Shown: positions 1 to 5,182, numbered from the stretch's first letter. The stretch: DNA of 5,182 nucleotides from SAR116 cluster bacterium (GCA_002691795.1 NZIY01000050.1:1-5182), one strand, 5' to 3'. Notes: a model not told the origin generated them from the letters alone. Made by a program: numbers and translations.

Positions 1-132
1 ATTGAAGATGCTGATTTTGCAGGTGAAACAAGTCAATTGACAAAAGCGCAAATACTTTCACAAGCTGCAACTTCTATGCTAGCGCAAGCAAATGCTTCAA
101 AAAATAGTCTTTTAGCTCTTTTACAAGGTTAA
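1..132 (+). CDS. Flagellin, C-terminal fragment (gene enters from the left)
   Basis: The first 43 codons in frame 1, ending in TAA at 130-132, encode a typical flagellin C-terminal D0 helix. The sequence has an IEDADFA start, then [19 protein letters not shown] and a terminal LLALLQG. In flagellins this helix packs against the N-terminal helix to line the filament core and is also the part bound by FliS. The same pattern (RDANFA, LTKAQILQQSA, LTLLQN) ends the flagellin encoded on the opposite strand at 284, so the two are related, but the wording differs enough to show separate genes. The start and the domain content lie outside the window. A hairpin terminator follows 45 bases after the stop. 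The flagellin assignment is secure; which flagellin it is cannot be told. Confidence 0.95.
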   Translation: MEDADFAGETSQLTKAQILSQAATSMLAQANASKNSLLALLQG

Positions 133-153
133 TAAGATTATTAATTGAACATT

Positions 154-210
154 GAAAAAAGCCCTCGAGTTTGTATTAAGCCCCCCACAAATGGGGGCTT
201 TTTTCGTTTT
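154..210 (+). terminator. Rho-independent terminator of the left flagellin gene
   Basis: AAGCCCCC at 178-185 pairs with GGGGGCTT at 193-200 around a seven-base loop, and the G/C arm runs into six T (199-204) and TTTT at 207-210. This is a classic intrinsic terminator for the plus-strand flagellin ending at 132. A competing stem is also possible: GAAAAAAGCCC at 154-164 is the exact complement of GGGCTTTTTTC at 195-205, giving 11 pairs around a 30-base loop. Either fold ends in the same U-rich 3' end. Confidence 0.9.
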
Positions 211-260
211 AAATTAAAAAAATTATTAAAATCAATAAGCCCCCAAGAATTGGGGGCTTA
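211..260 (-). terminator. Rho-independent terminator of the minus-strand flagellin (possibly bidirectional)
   Basis: TAAGCCCCC at 236-244 pairs perfectly with GGGGGCTTA at 252-260, with an optional A245-T251 pair and a five-base loop. Read on the minus strand, the hairpin lies 23 bases after the stop of the flagellin ending at 284 and is followed by a T-rich run (complement of 211-235). On the plus strand it is followed by TTTTT at 261-265, so it could also back up the upstream terminator. Its stem core AAGCCCCC/GGGGGCTT is identical to that of the hairpin at 178-200. Confidence 0.85.
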
Positions 261-283
261 TTTTTGTGGAGGAACCGTAAAAT

Positions 284-2503
284 TTAATTTTGTAATAAAG
301 TAAGAACGTTTTGCTGTATTCTTCCTGCCTGTGCAATCATTGCAAGAGCTGATTGCTGAAGTATTTGGGCCTTAGTTAAAGTTGCAGATTCTTTTGCAAA
401 GTTTGCATCTCTAATTCTTCCCCTTGATGCTTCAGTATTGACAGCAACGTTTGTTAAATTATCTATGGCTTTTTCCATTCTACTCATCAAAGCTCCAAGC
501 TTTGCTCTTTCTTTATGAATTCTGTCTAAGGATCTATCTATAATTCTTAAAGCATTAATTGAAGATTCTCTTGTTTTTACATCAACAGTTTCTAATTTAT
601 CCAGTGATGCTGCACCAGGTGAAGATTCAAATAAGCTTTTTTCTTCTTCACCAAGAACAGTAAAGCTATTACTTGAATAAAATTCTAATTGTCCTGAAAT
701 AATTGCTGAATCAGCGCCTTTTAGACCAACTGTTACGGCTGCACTGGTATTAGAAGCAGGGGTTACTGAGAATATTGAACTAAATACTAATCTTCCACTT
801 GCTGTATTACCAGCAGTAGGGCCTTTTATAACTTCTGTTTGGGCATTACCATCCATATCATATCCAACAACTGAGAATAAAACTGCGCTTTCGTCACCTG
901 TGGTACTTGTAATTGTTACGAGAGATGATTTAGCATTAACGGCTTGTTCTATTCCTGCTGTAATCGTACCAGCAAGTGCACCACTAACGGAAATTGAATC
1001 CACGCTTTTAAACACTTTTGTGCTGGTTACCGCAGCAGCATTACCCATTGTTACATCTTCAATTAGAGTGTTACCATAAAGATCTTTTCCAGTTATTGTT
1101 GCTGTACGTGCAGCATCATTACCCCCAGAAGTTAAGGTAATTCTTGAATTTAATGTTAATGAAGTTGCACCAGAAACTAAAGCCACTGTACTTCCAGCTG
1201 AAAACCCTGTACCACTTTGGCTTGCAGCTATAGATGTTGCTGAAGCTGTTGAAGCTTTTCCAGATGTGTTAAGTGTCATTGCATTGGATGCAGTACCACT
1301 TGCTGAGGCAACGACATCATCTGCATCTGTGGTAACTGCAGCTTTATCAGCTAACATAATTGAACTTCCGGCAGTAGCTTCATCATTATCTAAACTTGTT
1401 ACAACAAGAACTTTATTAGGTCCTGATGAGGCGGTATCACCTGCAAAATCCACGTCACCTAATTTAATATCATAGCCCTCATTTTGAACTAAAATAATAC
1501 TTGTTGAGTCGGCAGATAAAGTTGCTGTAACACCTGTTGTGGTCGTATAATTATTTACTGCATCCCTCAAAGCAGATAAGTTAGATGTGCCTGTTGTTGC
1601 ACCAAAAGTAATATTTCCAGAAACTGCTGTTGCTGTGGCATTTTTACCTTGAATTGTAAATGCTACACTATTTTGACCAGTATTTTCTGAACCAAAAGCT
1701 TTAGCCTCAATCTTCAATTGAGTTGACGCTAATGCATTTACTCCAGTTGTTTCAAAAGCATTATTAACTAAAGTTGCCACATCCCTAATTGTTGATCCTG
1801 CTGTAGTAGTAAGTGTCTTACTCCCAAGAATTCCATGAATTGTAATATCTTCTGCCTGTACTAAGTTTGCATTACTTACTGTATCAGTAGCTAAGGCATT
1901 TAACGCCAAGTTGTTTGCAGTGCTTGCGCTATTAGTCCCGCTTGTATTAGCAGTACCATATTCGCCGTCTGTTGTGTCAGATGTAACTTTAAAAGCACCT
2001 AAAGCATCCAATCTCATAGAAGAAATTGAAAGAGTTGCAAATTCTCTTTCATGAACACCAATTTGAAATCTTCTATCCGCAAATGTGCCATCTAAAACTG
2101 CAATCTCATTAAAAGTAGTATCTCTAGTCACACGATCATGTTCAGCTAATAACTGTTGAACTTCTGTGTTAAGATAACTTCTTTCTTCTGCATTGTATGA
2201 GTCAGTAGCAGATTGAATTGCTAACATTCTAACTCTTTGTAAAATTGAGGATGTTTCATCTAAAGCTCCTTCTGTGACTTGAGCCATAGAAATAACGTCA
2301 GCTGCATTTCTAGCAGACTGCTCCAAACCTTTAATTTGTGAAGTCATTCTGTCAGATATGGCTGCACCTGCCGCATCATCTCCAGCGTGATTTATTCTTT
2401 TACCCGATGACAACCTTTCCATAGCAGTCGTTAAATCACGATCTGTCTTGTTCAGATTGTTCAAAGCATATTTTGCAGCTATATTAGAATTAACTGTTGG
2501 CAT
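284..2503 (-). CDS. Flagellin, large (739 residues) with expanded central region
   Basis: This is the main subunit type of the extracellular flagellar filament. Residues 1-170 form the N-terminal D0/D1 part, with LSSGKRIN at 31-38, AGDDAAGAAIS at 40-50, the QRVRMLAIQ helix at 89-97 and FNEIAVLDGTF at 131-141. Residues 625-739 form the C-terminal D1/D0 part, with a coiled helix containing LGALMSRMEKAIDNL and the ending ILQQSALAMIAQAG to LTLLQN. R90 and E114 fall at the same numbers as the TLR5-contact residues of Salmonella FliC, but E93 is Met. The 450-residue middle is unusual. It has two Flagellin_IN-like modules (about 219-266 and 279-346), a Ser/Thr/Ala-rich stretch (360-450) and two tandem beta-type modules (453-520 and 527-596). 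No Cys or Trp is seen. The start ATG follows AAGGAG by six bases. A sigma-54 promoter lies just upstream and a terminator just downstream, so it is probably transcribed alone. Ordinary flagellins have about 270-500 residues. Confidence 0.96.
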   Translation of the reverse strand: MPTVNSNIAAKYALNNLNKTDRDLTTAMERLSSGKRINHAGDDAAGAAISDRMTSQIKGLEQSARNAADVISMAQVTEGALDETSSILQRVRMLAIQSATDSYNAEERSYLNTEVQQLLAEHDRVTRDTTFNEIAVLDGTFADRRFQIGVHEREFATLSISSMRLDALGAFKVTSDTTDGEYGTANTSGTNSASTANNLALNALATDTVSNANLVQAEDITIHGILGSKTLTTTAGSTIRDVATLVNNAFETTGVNALASTQLKIEAKAFGSENTGQNSVAFTIQGKNATATAVSGNITFGATTGTSNLSALRDAVNNYTTTTGVTATLSADSTSIILVQNEGYDIKLGDVDFAGDTASSGPNKVLVVTSLDNDEATAGSSIMLADKAAVTTDADDVVASASGTASNAMTLNTSGKASTASATSIAASQSGTGFSAGSTVALVSGATSLTLNSRITLTSGGNDAARTATITGKDLYGNTLIEDVTMGNAAAVTSTKVFKSVDSISVSGALAGTITAGIEQAVNAKSSLVTITSTTGDESAVLFSVVGYDMDGNAQTEVIKGPTAGNTASGRLVFSSIFSVTPASNTSAAVTVGLKGADSAIISGQLEFYSSNSFTVLGEEEKSLFESSPGAASLDKLETVDVKTRESSINALRIIDRSLDRIHKERAKLGALMSRMEKAIDNLTNVAVNTEASRGRIRDANFAKESATLTKAQILQQSALAMIAQAGRIQQNVLTLLQN

Positions 2504-2509
2504 ATTAAA

Positions 2510-2515
2510 CTCCTT
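2510..2515 (-). promoter_or_regulatory. Ribosome binding site of the large flagellin
   Basis: On the minus strand AAGGAG lies six bases before the ATG at 2503-2501. It is the best Shine-Dalgarno sequence in the window and fixes the start codon. The flanking genes at 2928 and 2977 lack anything comparable, consistent with high translation of a structural subunit. Confidence 0.88.
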
Positions 2516-2526
2516 AATTGCATCGG

Positions 2527-2550
2527 GTATTCTGCAATTGTCATGCCAAA
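2527..2550 (-). promoter_or_regulatory. Sigma-54 promoter of the large flagellin
   Basis: Read on the minus strand the site is TTGGCATG, ACAA, TTGCA followed by GAATA. The -24 GG (2547-2546) and -12 GC (2535-2534) are separated by exactly ten bases, as sigma-54 requires, and the match to TGGCACG-N4-TTGCA differs at one base (T for C). Transcription would start near 2522, leaving a leader of about 19 bases that just contains the AAGGAG. Sigma-54 control of late flagellar genes is known in several proteobacteria, such as Caulobacter. An enhancer-binding activator is needed but its site is not recognised. Confidence 0.88.
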
Positions 2551-2568
2551 AAATAATAGTTTTTTAGA

Positions 2569-2928
2569 TTATATATATAGGTCTATGTTTTTCTGCATTT
2601 TATAGAGTTTTAAATTAATTTCACTTGTCATTTGGTATCGTGTTGCTTTCTCATTATGTCGGAAATTTGACGAATTAATTGATTTTGCCTTAAGAAAACT
2701 CTCTGTAGTTGACCCACTTGATGGTCCAAGACTTGGGGAATAGACTTTTTTCATATAGTCTGGAACCAGGTTATTATTTCTCCTATATATATTTGACGAT
2801 TGATCAACAAAATTTATTTGAGAATTAATTGGCATACTGTTTGCAGAATAGGTATTGGAATATGTCCCGTTTGCGTTAGCAATAGGTTGAATGCTATGAA
2901 CATTGCTATATGAATTAATCGGTTGCAT
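2569..2928 (-). CDS. Hypothetical small Ser/Asn-rich protein (119 residues)
   Basis: I do not recognise this protein. It is polar and rich in Ser, Asn and Tyr, with no signal peptide, membrane segment or Cys. The first 40 residues carry three spaced Pro-Ile elements (QPINSYSN at 2-9, QPIANANG at 14-21, MPINSQIN at 32-39). The middle is basic (YRRNNN, YMKKVY) and the last 25 residues could form a helix (MTSEINLKLYKMQKNIDLY). It ends 65 bases before the large flagellin on the same strand, and the flagellin promoter lies in that gap. An open frame this long is unlikely by chance in such AT-rich DNA, which favours a real gene. Against it, no Shine-Dalgarno precedes ATG 2928-2926 (TTTAGAAAT instead), and a plus-strand sigma-54 promoter lies inside codons 28-34. 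Met32 is an alternative start. A flagellum-related role is suggested only by position. Confidence 0.55.
   Translation of the reverse strand: MQPINSYSNVHSIQPIANANGTYSNTYSANSMPINSQINFVDQSSNIYRRNNNLVPDYMKKVYSPSLGPSSGSTTESFLKAKSINSSNFRHNEKATRYQMTSEINLKLYKMQKNIDLYI
2829..2850 (+). promoter_or_regulatory. Sigma-54 promoter facing fliS-fliT-flagellin
   Basis: On the plus strand TTGGCAT, five bases, TTGCAGAATA gives GG (2831-2832) and GC (2843-2844) exactly ten bases apart, fitting sigma-54. It is identical to the promoter of the large flagellin at 17 of 22 positions; only the five spacer bases differ. The predicted start is near 2856, giving a leader of about 121 bases before the fliS ATG. The leader contains at least one tiny open frame (2862-2879). 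The site lies within, and antisense to, the 119-codon gene at 2569-2928. Because no terminator or other convincing promoter is visible before 3777, it may drive fliS, the fliT-like gene and the second flagellin together. Confidence 0.8.
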
Positions 2929-2976
2929 ATTTCTAAAATAGAATAAAATTGTTAATTAGTAAATATAATTTAGAAA
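2929..2976. promoter_or_regulatory. 48-base divergent start region with 8-base inverted repeat
   Basis: TTTCTAAA at 2930-2937 and TTTAGAAA at 2969-2976 form a perfect inverted repeat, so that both divergent start codons (2928 minus, 2977 plus) are preceded by the same TTTAGAAA and neither has a Shine-Dalgarno. TATAAT at 2964-2969 is a perfect -10 hexamer on the plus strand, but no suitable -35 sits about 17 bases upstream and its start would fall on the fliS ATG. In such AT-rich DNA it may be accidental. Confidence 0.35.
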
Positions 2977-3423
2977 ATGAATAATGACTTTAATATAAAT
3001 CTTTATAAAAAATCTCAACAGAGTAGCAATTCTGTTAAAACACCTCATGAAATTGTTAGGTTTTTAATGGAAAATTTATTAAAATCAATGAAAAATATAC
3101 ATAATTGCATAAATTTAGTAGATGAATCGTTAGAAGAAGCAGAAGTTCAGAAAAAAATGTCCAAAAAAGAATTAGCTGCATTTAAATCAAAAAATGCTTC
3201 TAAAGCACTTACAATTATCTATAGCCTTCAAGTATCTTTAGACTTTGATAAGACGCCTGAAATTTCTAGAAATCTTTTTCAATTATATGAATTTTGTAGA
3301 ATCCAAATAATTAATTCTCTTTTAAAAAAAACAAAAATAGGCTTAATCAAGGCTATTGAAGCTTTAAAAGAAATTCTTGAGGGTTGGTTAAACATTAGTC
3401 CTGGGAAGACTCAAAGTGTCTAA
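2977..3423 (+). CDS. fliS: Flagellin export chaperone FliS
   Basis: FliS binds the C-terminal D0 helix of newly made flagellin in the cytoplasm, prevents premature polymerisation and helps delivery to the flagellar type III export gate. The 148 residues are slightly longer than the usual 120-140. Family features are LYKK near the start (9-12), PHEIVRFLMENLLKSM (23-38, the counterpart of the usual P-E-E-L helix), the helix KALTIIYSLQVSLDFD (76-91) and the very typical PEISRNLFQLYEF (94-106), ending with a helix containing W137. The protein is all-helical and lysine-rich, as expected. The ATG has no clear Shine-Dalgarno upstream. The last eight bases overlap the next gene. The sigma-54 promoter at 2829-2850 points at it, which would link chaperone supply with flagellin supply. 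The assignment rests on pattern recognition and on the flagellin context. Confidence 0.88.
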   Translation: MNNDFNINLYKKSQQSSNSVKTPHEIVRFLMENLLKSMKNIHNCINLVDESLEEAEVQKKMSKKELAAFKSKNASKALTIIYSLQVSLDFDKTPEISRNLFQLYEFCRIQIINSLLKKTKIGLIKAIEALKEILEGWLNISPGKTQSV

Positions 3424-3703
3424 AGAATTTAAATTAAAATTAGAAGAATTAGAAAATTTATCAATACGTATCTCTGATAATATAAGTTTAGGAAACTATA
3501 ATGATATTCTTCAACTTGATCTTTTAAGACAAAATATCATTAAAAGCATAAATCCTGAACATGCTATAAATTTTAAAAATGATCTAACTAAAATATATGA
3601 AAAAAACTTAAATCATGTAAATGCTATAAACGAAAATCTTTCTAATTTAAAAAAAGAATCAAGGCATTCCCTAGAATGTTTTGCAGCATACAAAAAAAAA
3701 TAA
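3416..3703 (+). CDS. fliT: FliT-like flagellar chaperone
   Basis: This is a small all-helical protein of 95 residues placed directly after fliS, as fliT is in many bacteria. FliT proteins bind the filament cap FliD (and in enterobacteria the FlhDC regulator) and escort it to the export apparatus. Visible features are a first helix LEELENLSIRISDNISLGNYNDILQL with the typical aromatic residue (Y28) after a Gly, then LDLLRQNIIKSINP (34-47, like the L-x-x-R-x-x-L-I pattern of the family), and a long charged second half ending in AYKKK. The start is GTG at 3416-3418, overlapping the end of fliS by eight bases, with GGAAG at 3404-3408 seven bases upstream, so translation is probably coupled. FliT sequences are very divergent, so the call depends strongly on context. 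No FliD gene is in the window. The gene ends in runs of nine A on each side of one T. Confidence 0.68.
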   Translation: MSKEFKLKLEELENLSIRISDNISLGNYNDILQLDLLRQNIIKSINPEHAINFKNDLTKIYEKNLNHVNAINENLSNLKKESRHSLECFAAYKKK

Positions 3704-3776
3704 AAAAAAATTAAACAATTTTCATTTTGCGTCGTAGATAATTTTGTAACTCTTAAACTAAATTTGTGGGGGCAAT
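3704..3776 (+). promoter_or_regulatory. Leader of the second flagellin, with G-rich ribosome binding site
   Basis: This 73-base gap has no hairpin terminator, so the flagellin can be read from the fliS-fliT transcript. GTGGGGGC at 3766-3773 lies four bases before the ATG. GGGGG (3768-3772) can pair with the CCUCC of 16S rRNA if one G-U pair is allowed, making it an unusual but plausible ribosome binding site. GATAAT at 3737-3742 resembles a -10 element, without a matching -35. No sigma-54 site with ten-base GG-GC spacing is present. Confidence 0.45.
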
Positions 3777-5182
3777 ATGTTTATAGTTGGACATCACGAT
3801 AGAACTACGTCTATCATCCAAAAAAATTTAATTTCAAATTTAAAAAAAACAGAAGATTCGTCCGTCAAGCTGTCATCCGGAAAAAGAATAAATAAAGCTT
3901 CAGATGATCCTGGAAATATAGGAACGATTTCGAGGTTGAACGCTAAAATTGGAAGTATTTCTGAAGCTTTACAAAATGCGTCTTCAGCAAAATCACTTAC
4001 TCAGGTAGCTGACTCAGGCCTAAGTGAAATAAATAGTATTTTAAGTAGAATTCGAGAAATTGCAGTTCAGGCAAGTTCAACTACTCTAACTTCAGGTGAT
4101 AGAACTAGTTTACAAACTGAGGTTGATGCTTATTTAACTGAGGTTGATAATATCACAAAAACAATTAAATTTAATGATTTGATACTCTTAGATGGAAGTA
4201 CTTCTACGGTTTCTTTTATGATTGGAGAAGACAAAGATAGTCTGCTTTCAATTAGTCTTAAAGATTCTGACAGTTCAGCATTGAGTTTATCTTCAATTTC
4301 AGGCGTAAAAGAGTTCACTAGCGGCAGAGTTGCGAGTGTAGATTATAGTAGTTCAAATCTTGCAGTTAATGAGATTAAAATAAATGGACACAATGCTCTA
4401 GCTTCAACTTTGAATTCAGATCTAACATCAGGAAATAACACAGCTGCAGGTTTAGAAACAGCAATTAACGCTAATTCTAATACTCATGGAGCAGTTGCAA
4501 CTGCATTTAACAAATTAACATCGGCTTCTAAATCTACATTAAGTATGTCTAATACGTTCACCATTAATGGAGATTCCGTTTCAGTTCAAACTACAATGGA
4601 GAACCTTGTTACTGAAATTAATCAGGCTGTCTCAGGTGTTACAGCAGAACTAAACAGTGATAGTTCTGTAACTTTATCAAATACAACAGGAAATGATATC
4701 GTAATAGCTGGAAATGCTCCAACTGACGCGGGTTTTACAGCAGGTACATACTTAGGGTATTTAAAATTAGCTAATATTGATGAAACCTTTGTAAAAATAG
4801 AACCAATGACTAAAAATAATGGTTACGCCTCAAATACAGGTAATATATCTGATTTGGCTAATTTTGGATTTAATGAGGTTGATTCTTCTACAGTTTCAAC
4901 ATCAGGATTAGTTTCAACAAATGCACTTACTGCATCTCACGACATTCAAATTAATGATTTTGACGTAGGTGCTTCTACAAGTTCTTCTGCAGCTGCAAAA
5001 GCAGAAGCAATTAATGCAATTACATCTTCAACAAATGTGACAGCGTCTGGATCAAATTTAGTCACAGTTGAATTAAACTTCTCAAATGTACCAAGCGCGT
5101 CACAAGTATCTATAAATGGGAATACAGTCGACTTTTCGAGTGTAACTGGAATCGGAGATGTTATAACAGCAATTAACAATGC
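3777..5182 (+). CDS. Divergent flagellin, N-terminal 468 residues (gene leaves on the right)
   Basis: The frame is open from ATG 3777-3779 to the window end with no stop. The flagellin D0/D1 core is clear: LSSGKRINKASDDPGN at 32-47, LSRIREIAVQAS at 89-100, then FNDLILLDGS and a following FMIG strand. The extreme N-terminus (MFIVGHHDRTTS) departs from the usual M-x-I-N-T-N start and is richer in charged and His residues, although this segment normally packs in the filament core. Beyond about residue 190 the variable region carries four Flagellin_IN-like modules, each opening with an I-x-I-N-G type strand (198-204, 260-265, 388-394, 444-448) and followed by a helix such as AIN or EIN and a GVTAE-like turn. 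No Cys or Trp is seen. The C-terminal D1/D0 half lies outside the window, so the gene may exceed 600 codons or be incomplete. FlgL was considered, but the FNDLILLDG segment fits flagellin. Confidence 0.92.
   Translation, partial: MFIVGHHDRTTSIIQKNLISNLKKTEDSSVKLSSGKRINKASDDPGNIGTISRLNAKIGSISEALQNASSAKSLTQVADSGLSEINSILSRIREIAVQASSTTLTSGDRTSLQTEVDAYLTEVDNITKTIKFNDLILLDGSTSTVSFMIGEDKDSLLSISLKDSDSSALSLSSISGVKEFTSGRVASVDYSSSNLAVNEIKINGHNALASTLNSDLTSGNNTAAGLETAINANSNTHGAVATAFNKLTSASKSTLSMSNTFTINGDSVSVQTTMENLVTEINQAVSGVTAELNSDSSVTLSNTTGNDIVIAGNAPTDAGFTAGTYLGYLKLANIDETFVKIEPMTKNNGYASNTGNISDLANFGFNEVDSSTVSTSGLVSTNALTASHDIQINDFDVGASTSSSAAAKAEAINAITSSTNVTASGSNLVTVELNFSNVPSASQVSINGNTVDFSSVTGIGDVITAINN

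Noticed and set aside
1266..1475. Open frame of 69 codons on the plus strand
   Set aside because: It lies wholly antisense within the flagellin at 284-2503, with no ribosome site; its length reflects the codon make-up of the Ser/Thr/Ala-rich region.
2048..2056. HEREF in the large flagellin as a flagellinolysin-type metalloprotease motif
   Set aside because: The zinc motif HExxH needs a second His where Phe155 stands, and no other HExxH is seen in the central region.
2498..2513. TTGGCATATTAAAC at the start of the large flagellin, read on the plus strand
   Set aside because: It begins like the sigma-54 promoters but no GC occurs ten bases after GG; the bases are coding sequence and ribosome site of the opposite strand.
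2800..2807. Palindrome TTGATCAA as an enhancer or IHF site for the sigma-54 promoters
   Set aside because: Eight-base AT-rich palindromes are common, it does not match the IHF consensus well, and no second copy was found near the other promoter.
3662..3686. AGGCAT ... TTTTGCAG at the end of the fliT-like gene as a third sigma-54 promoter
   Set aside because: GG and GC are 18 bases apart, far from the required ten.
3712..3741. Sigma-28-like promoter (TAAA at 3712-3715 and GTAGATAA at 3734-3741)
   Set aside because: GTAGATAA matches GCCGATAA at six of eight bases but sits 18 rather than 15 bases from TAAA; the frame with correct spacing matches only about half of the -10 box.
4130..4318. Open frame of 62 codons on the minus strand
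   Set aside because: It is antisense within the second flagellin, whose plus-strand reading gives conserved flagellin sequence.
4946..5179. Open frame of 77 codons on the minus strand
   Set aside because: It is antisense to the repeated Flagellin_IN region of the second flagellin and shows no features of its own.
3777..5182. Hook-associated protein FlgL instead of flagellin
   Set aside because: The KASDDP core is common to both, but the FNDLILLDG segment and Flagellin_IN-like modules fit flagellin, and the FlgL-type GxYLFxG segment is absent.

Overview
This window is a flagellar filament locus from an AT-rich bacterium (about one-third G+C by eye). It holds parts or all of three flagellin genes, two export-chaperone genes (fliS and a fliT-like gene) and one unrecognised small gene. 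The complete flagellin (MPT-N-SNIAA start, AGDDAAGAAIS motif) resembles alphaproteobacterial flagellins, so a low-GC, possibly aquatic alphaproteobacterium is my best guess. No phylogenetic marker is present to confirm this. Nothing suggests a phage, IS element or CRISPR array.

Layout. Positions 1-132 hold the last 43 codons of a plus-strand flagellin. Positions 133-283 are a convergent intergenic spacer with two C5/G5 hairpin terminators. Positions 284-2503 (minus strand) encode a complete 739-residue flagellin with a very long central region, a good Shine-Dalgarno sequence and a clear sigma-54 promoter. Positions 2569-2928 (minus strand) hold a 119-codon Ser/Asn-rich gene of unknown function. 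On the plus strand, 2977-3423 is fliS, overlapped by a fliT-like gene (3416-3703). After a 73-base gap with no terminator, a second large and divergent flagellin starts at 3777 and runs off the window.

The most notable observation is a pair of near-identical sigma-54 promoters. They share TTGGCAT, five variable bases, then TTGCAGAATA. They point in opposite directions from within the 473 bases between the long flagellin and fliS. One gives the minus-strand flagellin a short leader. The other points at fliS-fliT-flagellin and lies inside the unknown 119-codon gene, antisense to it. This suggests that filament subunits on one strand, and chaperones plus another flagellin on the other, are switched on together by one sigma-54 activator late in flagellar assembly.

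How the genes work together: flagellins are made in the cytoplasm, held by FliS (and the capping proteins or regulators possibly by the FliT-like protein), exported through the flagellar type III apparatus and polymerised into the filament. Several flagellins with very different central regions imply a composite filament or a switchable surface.
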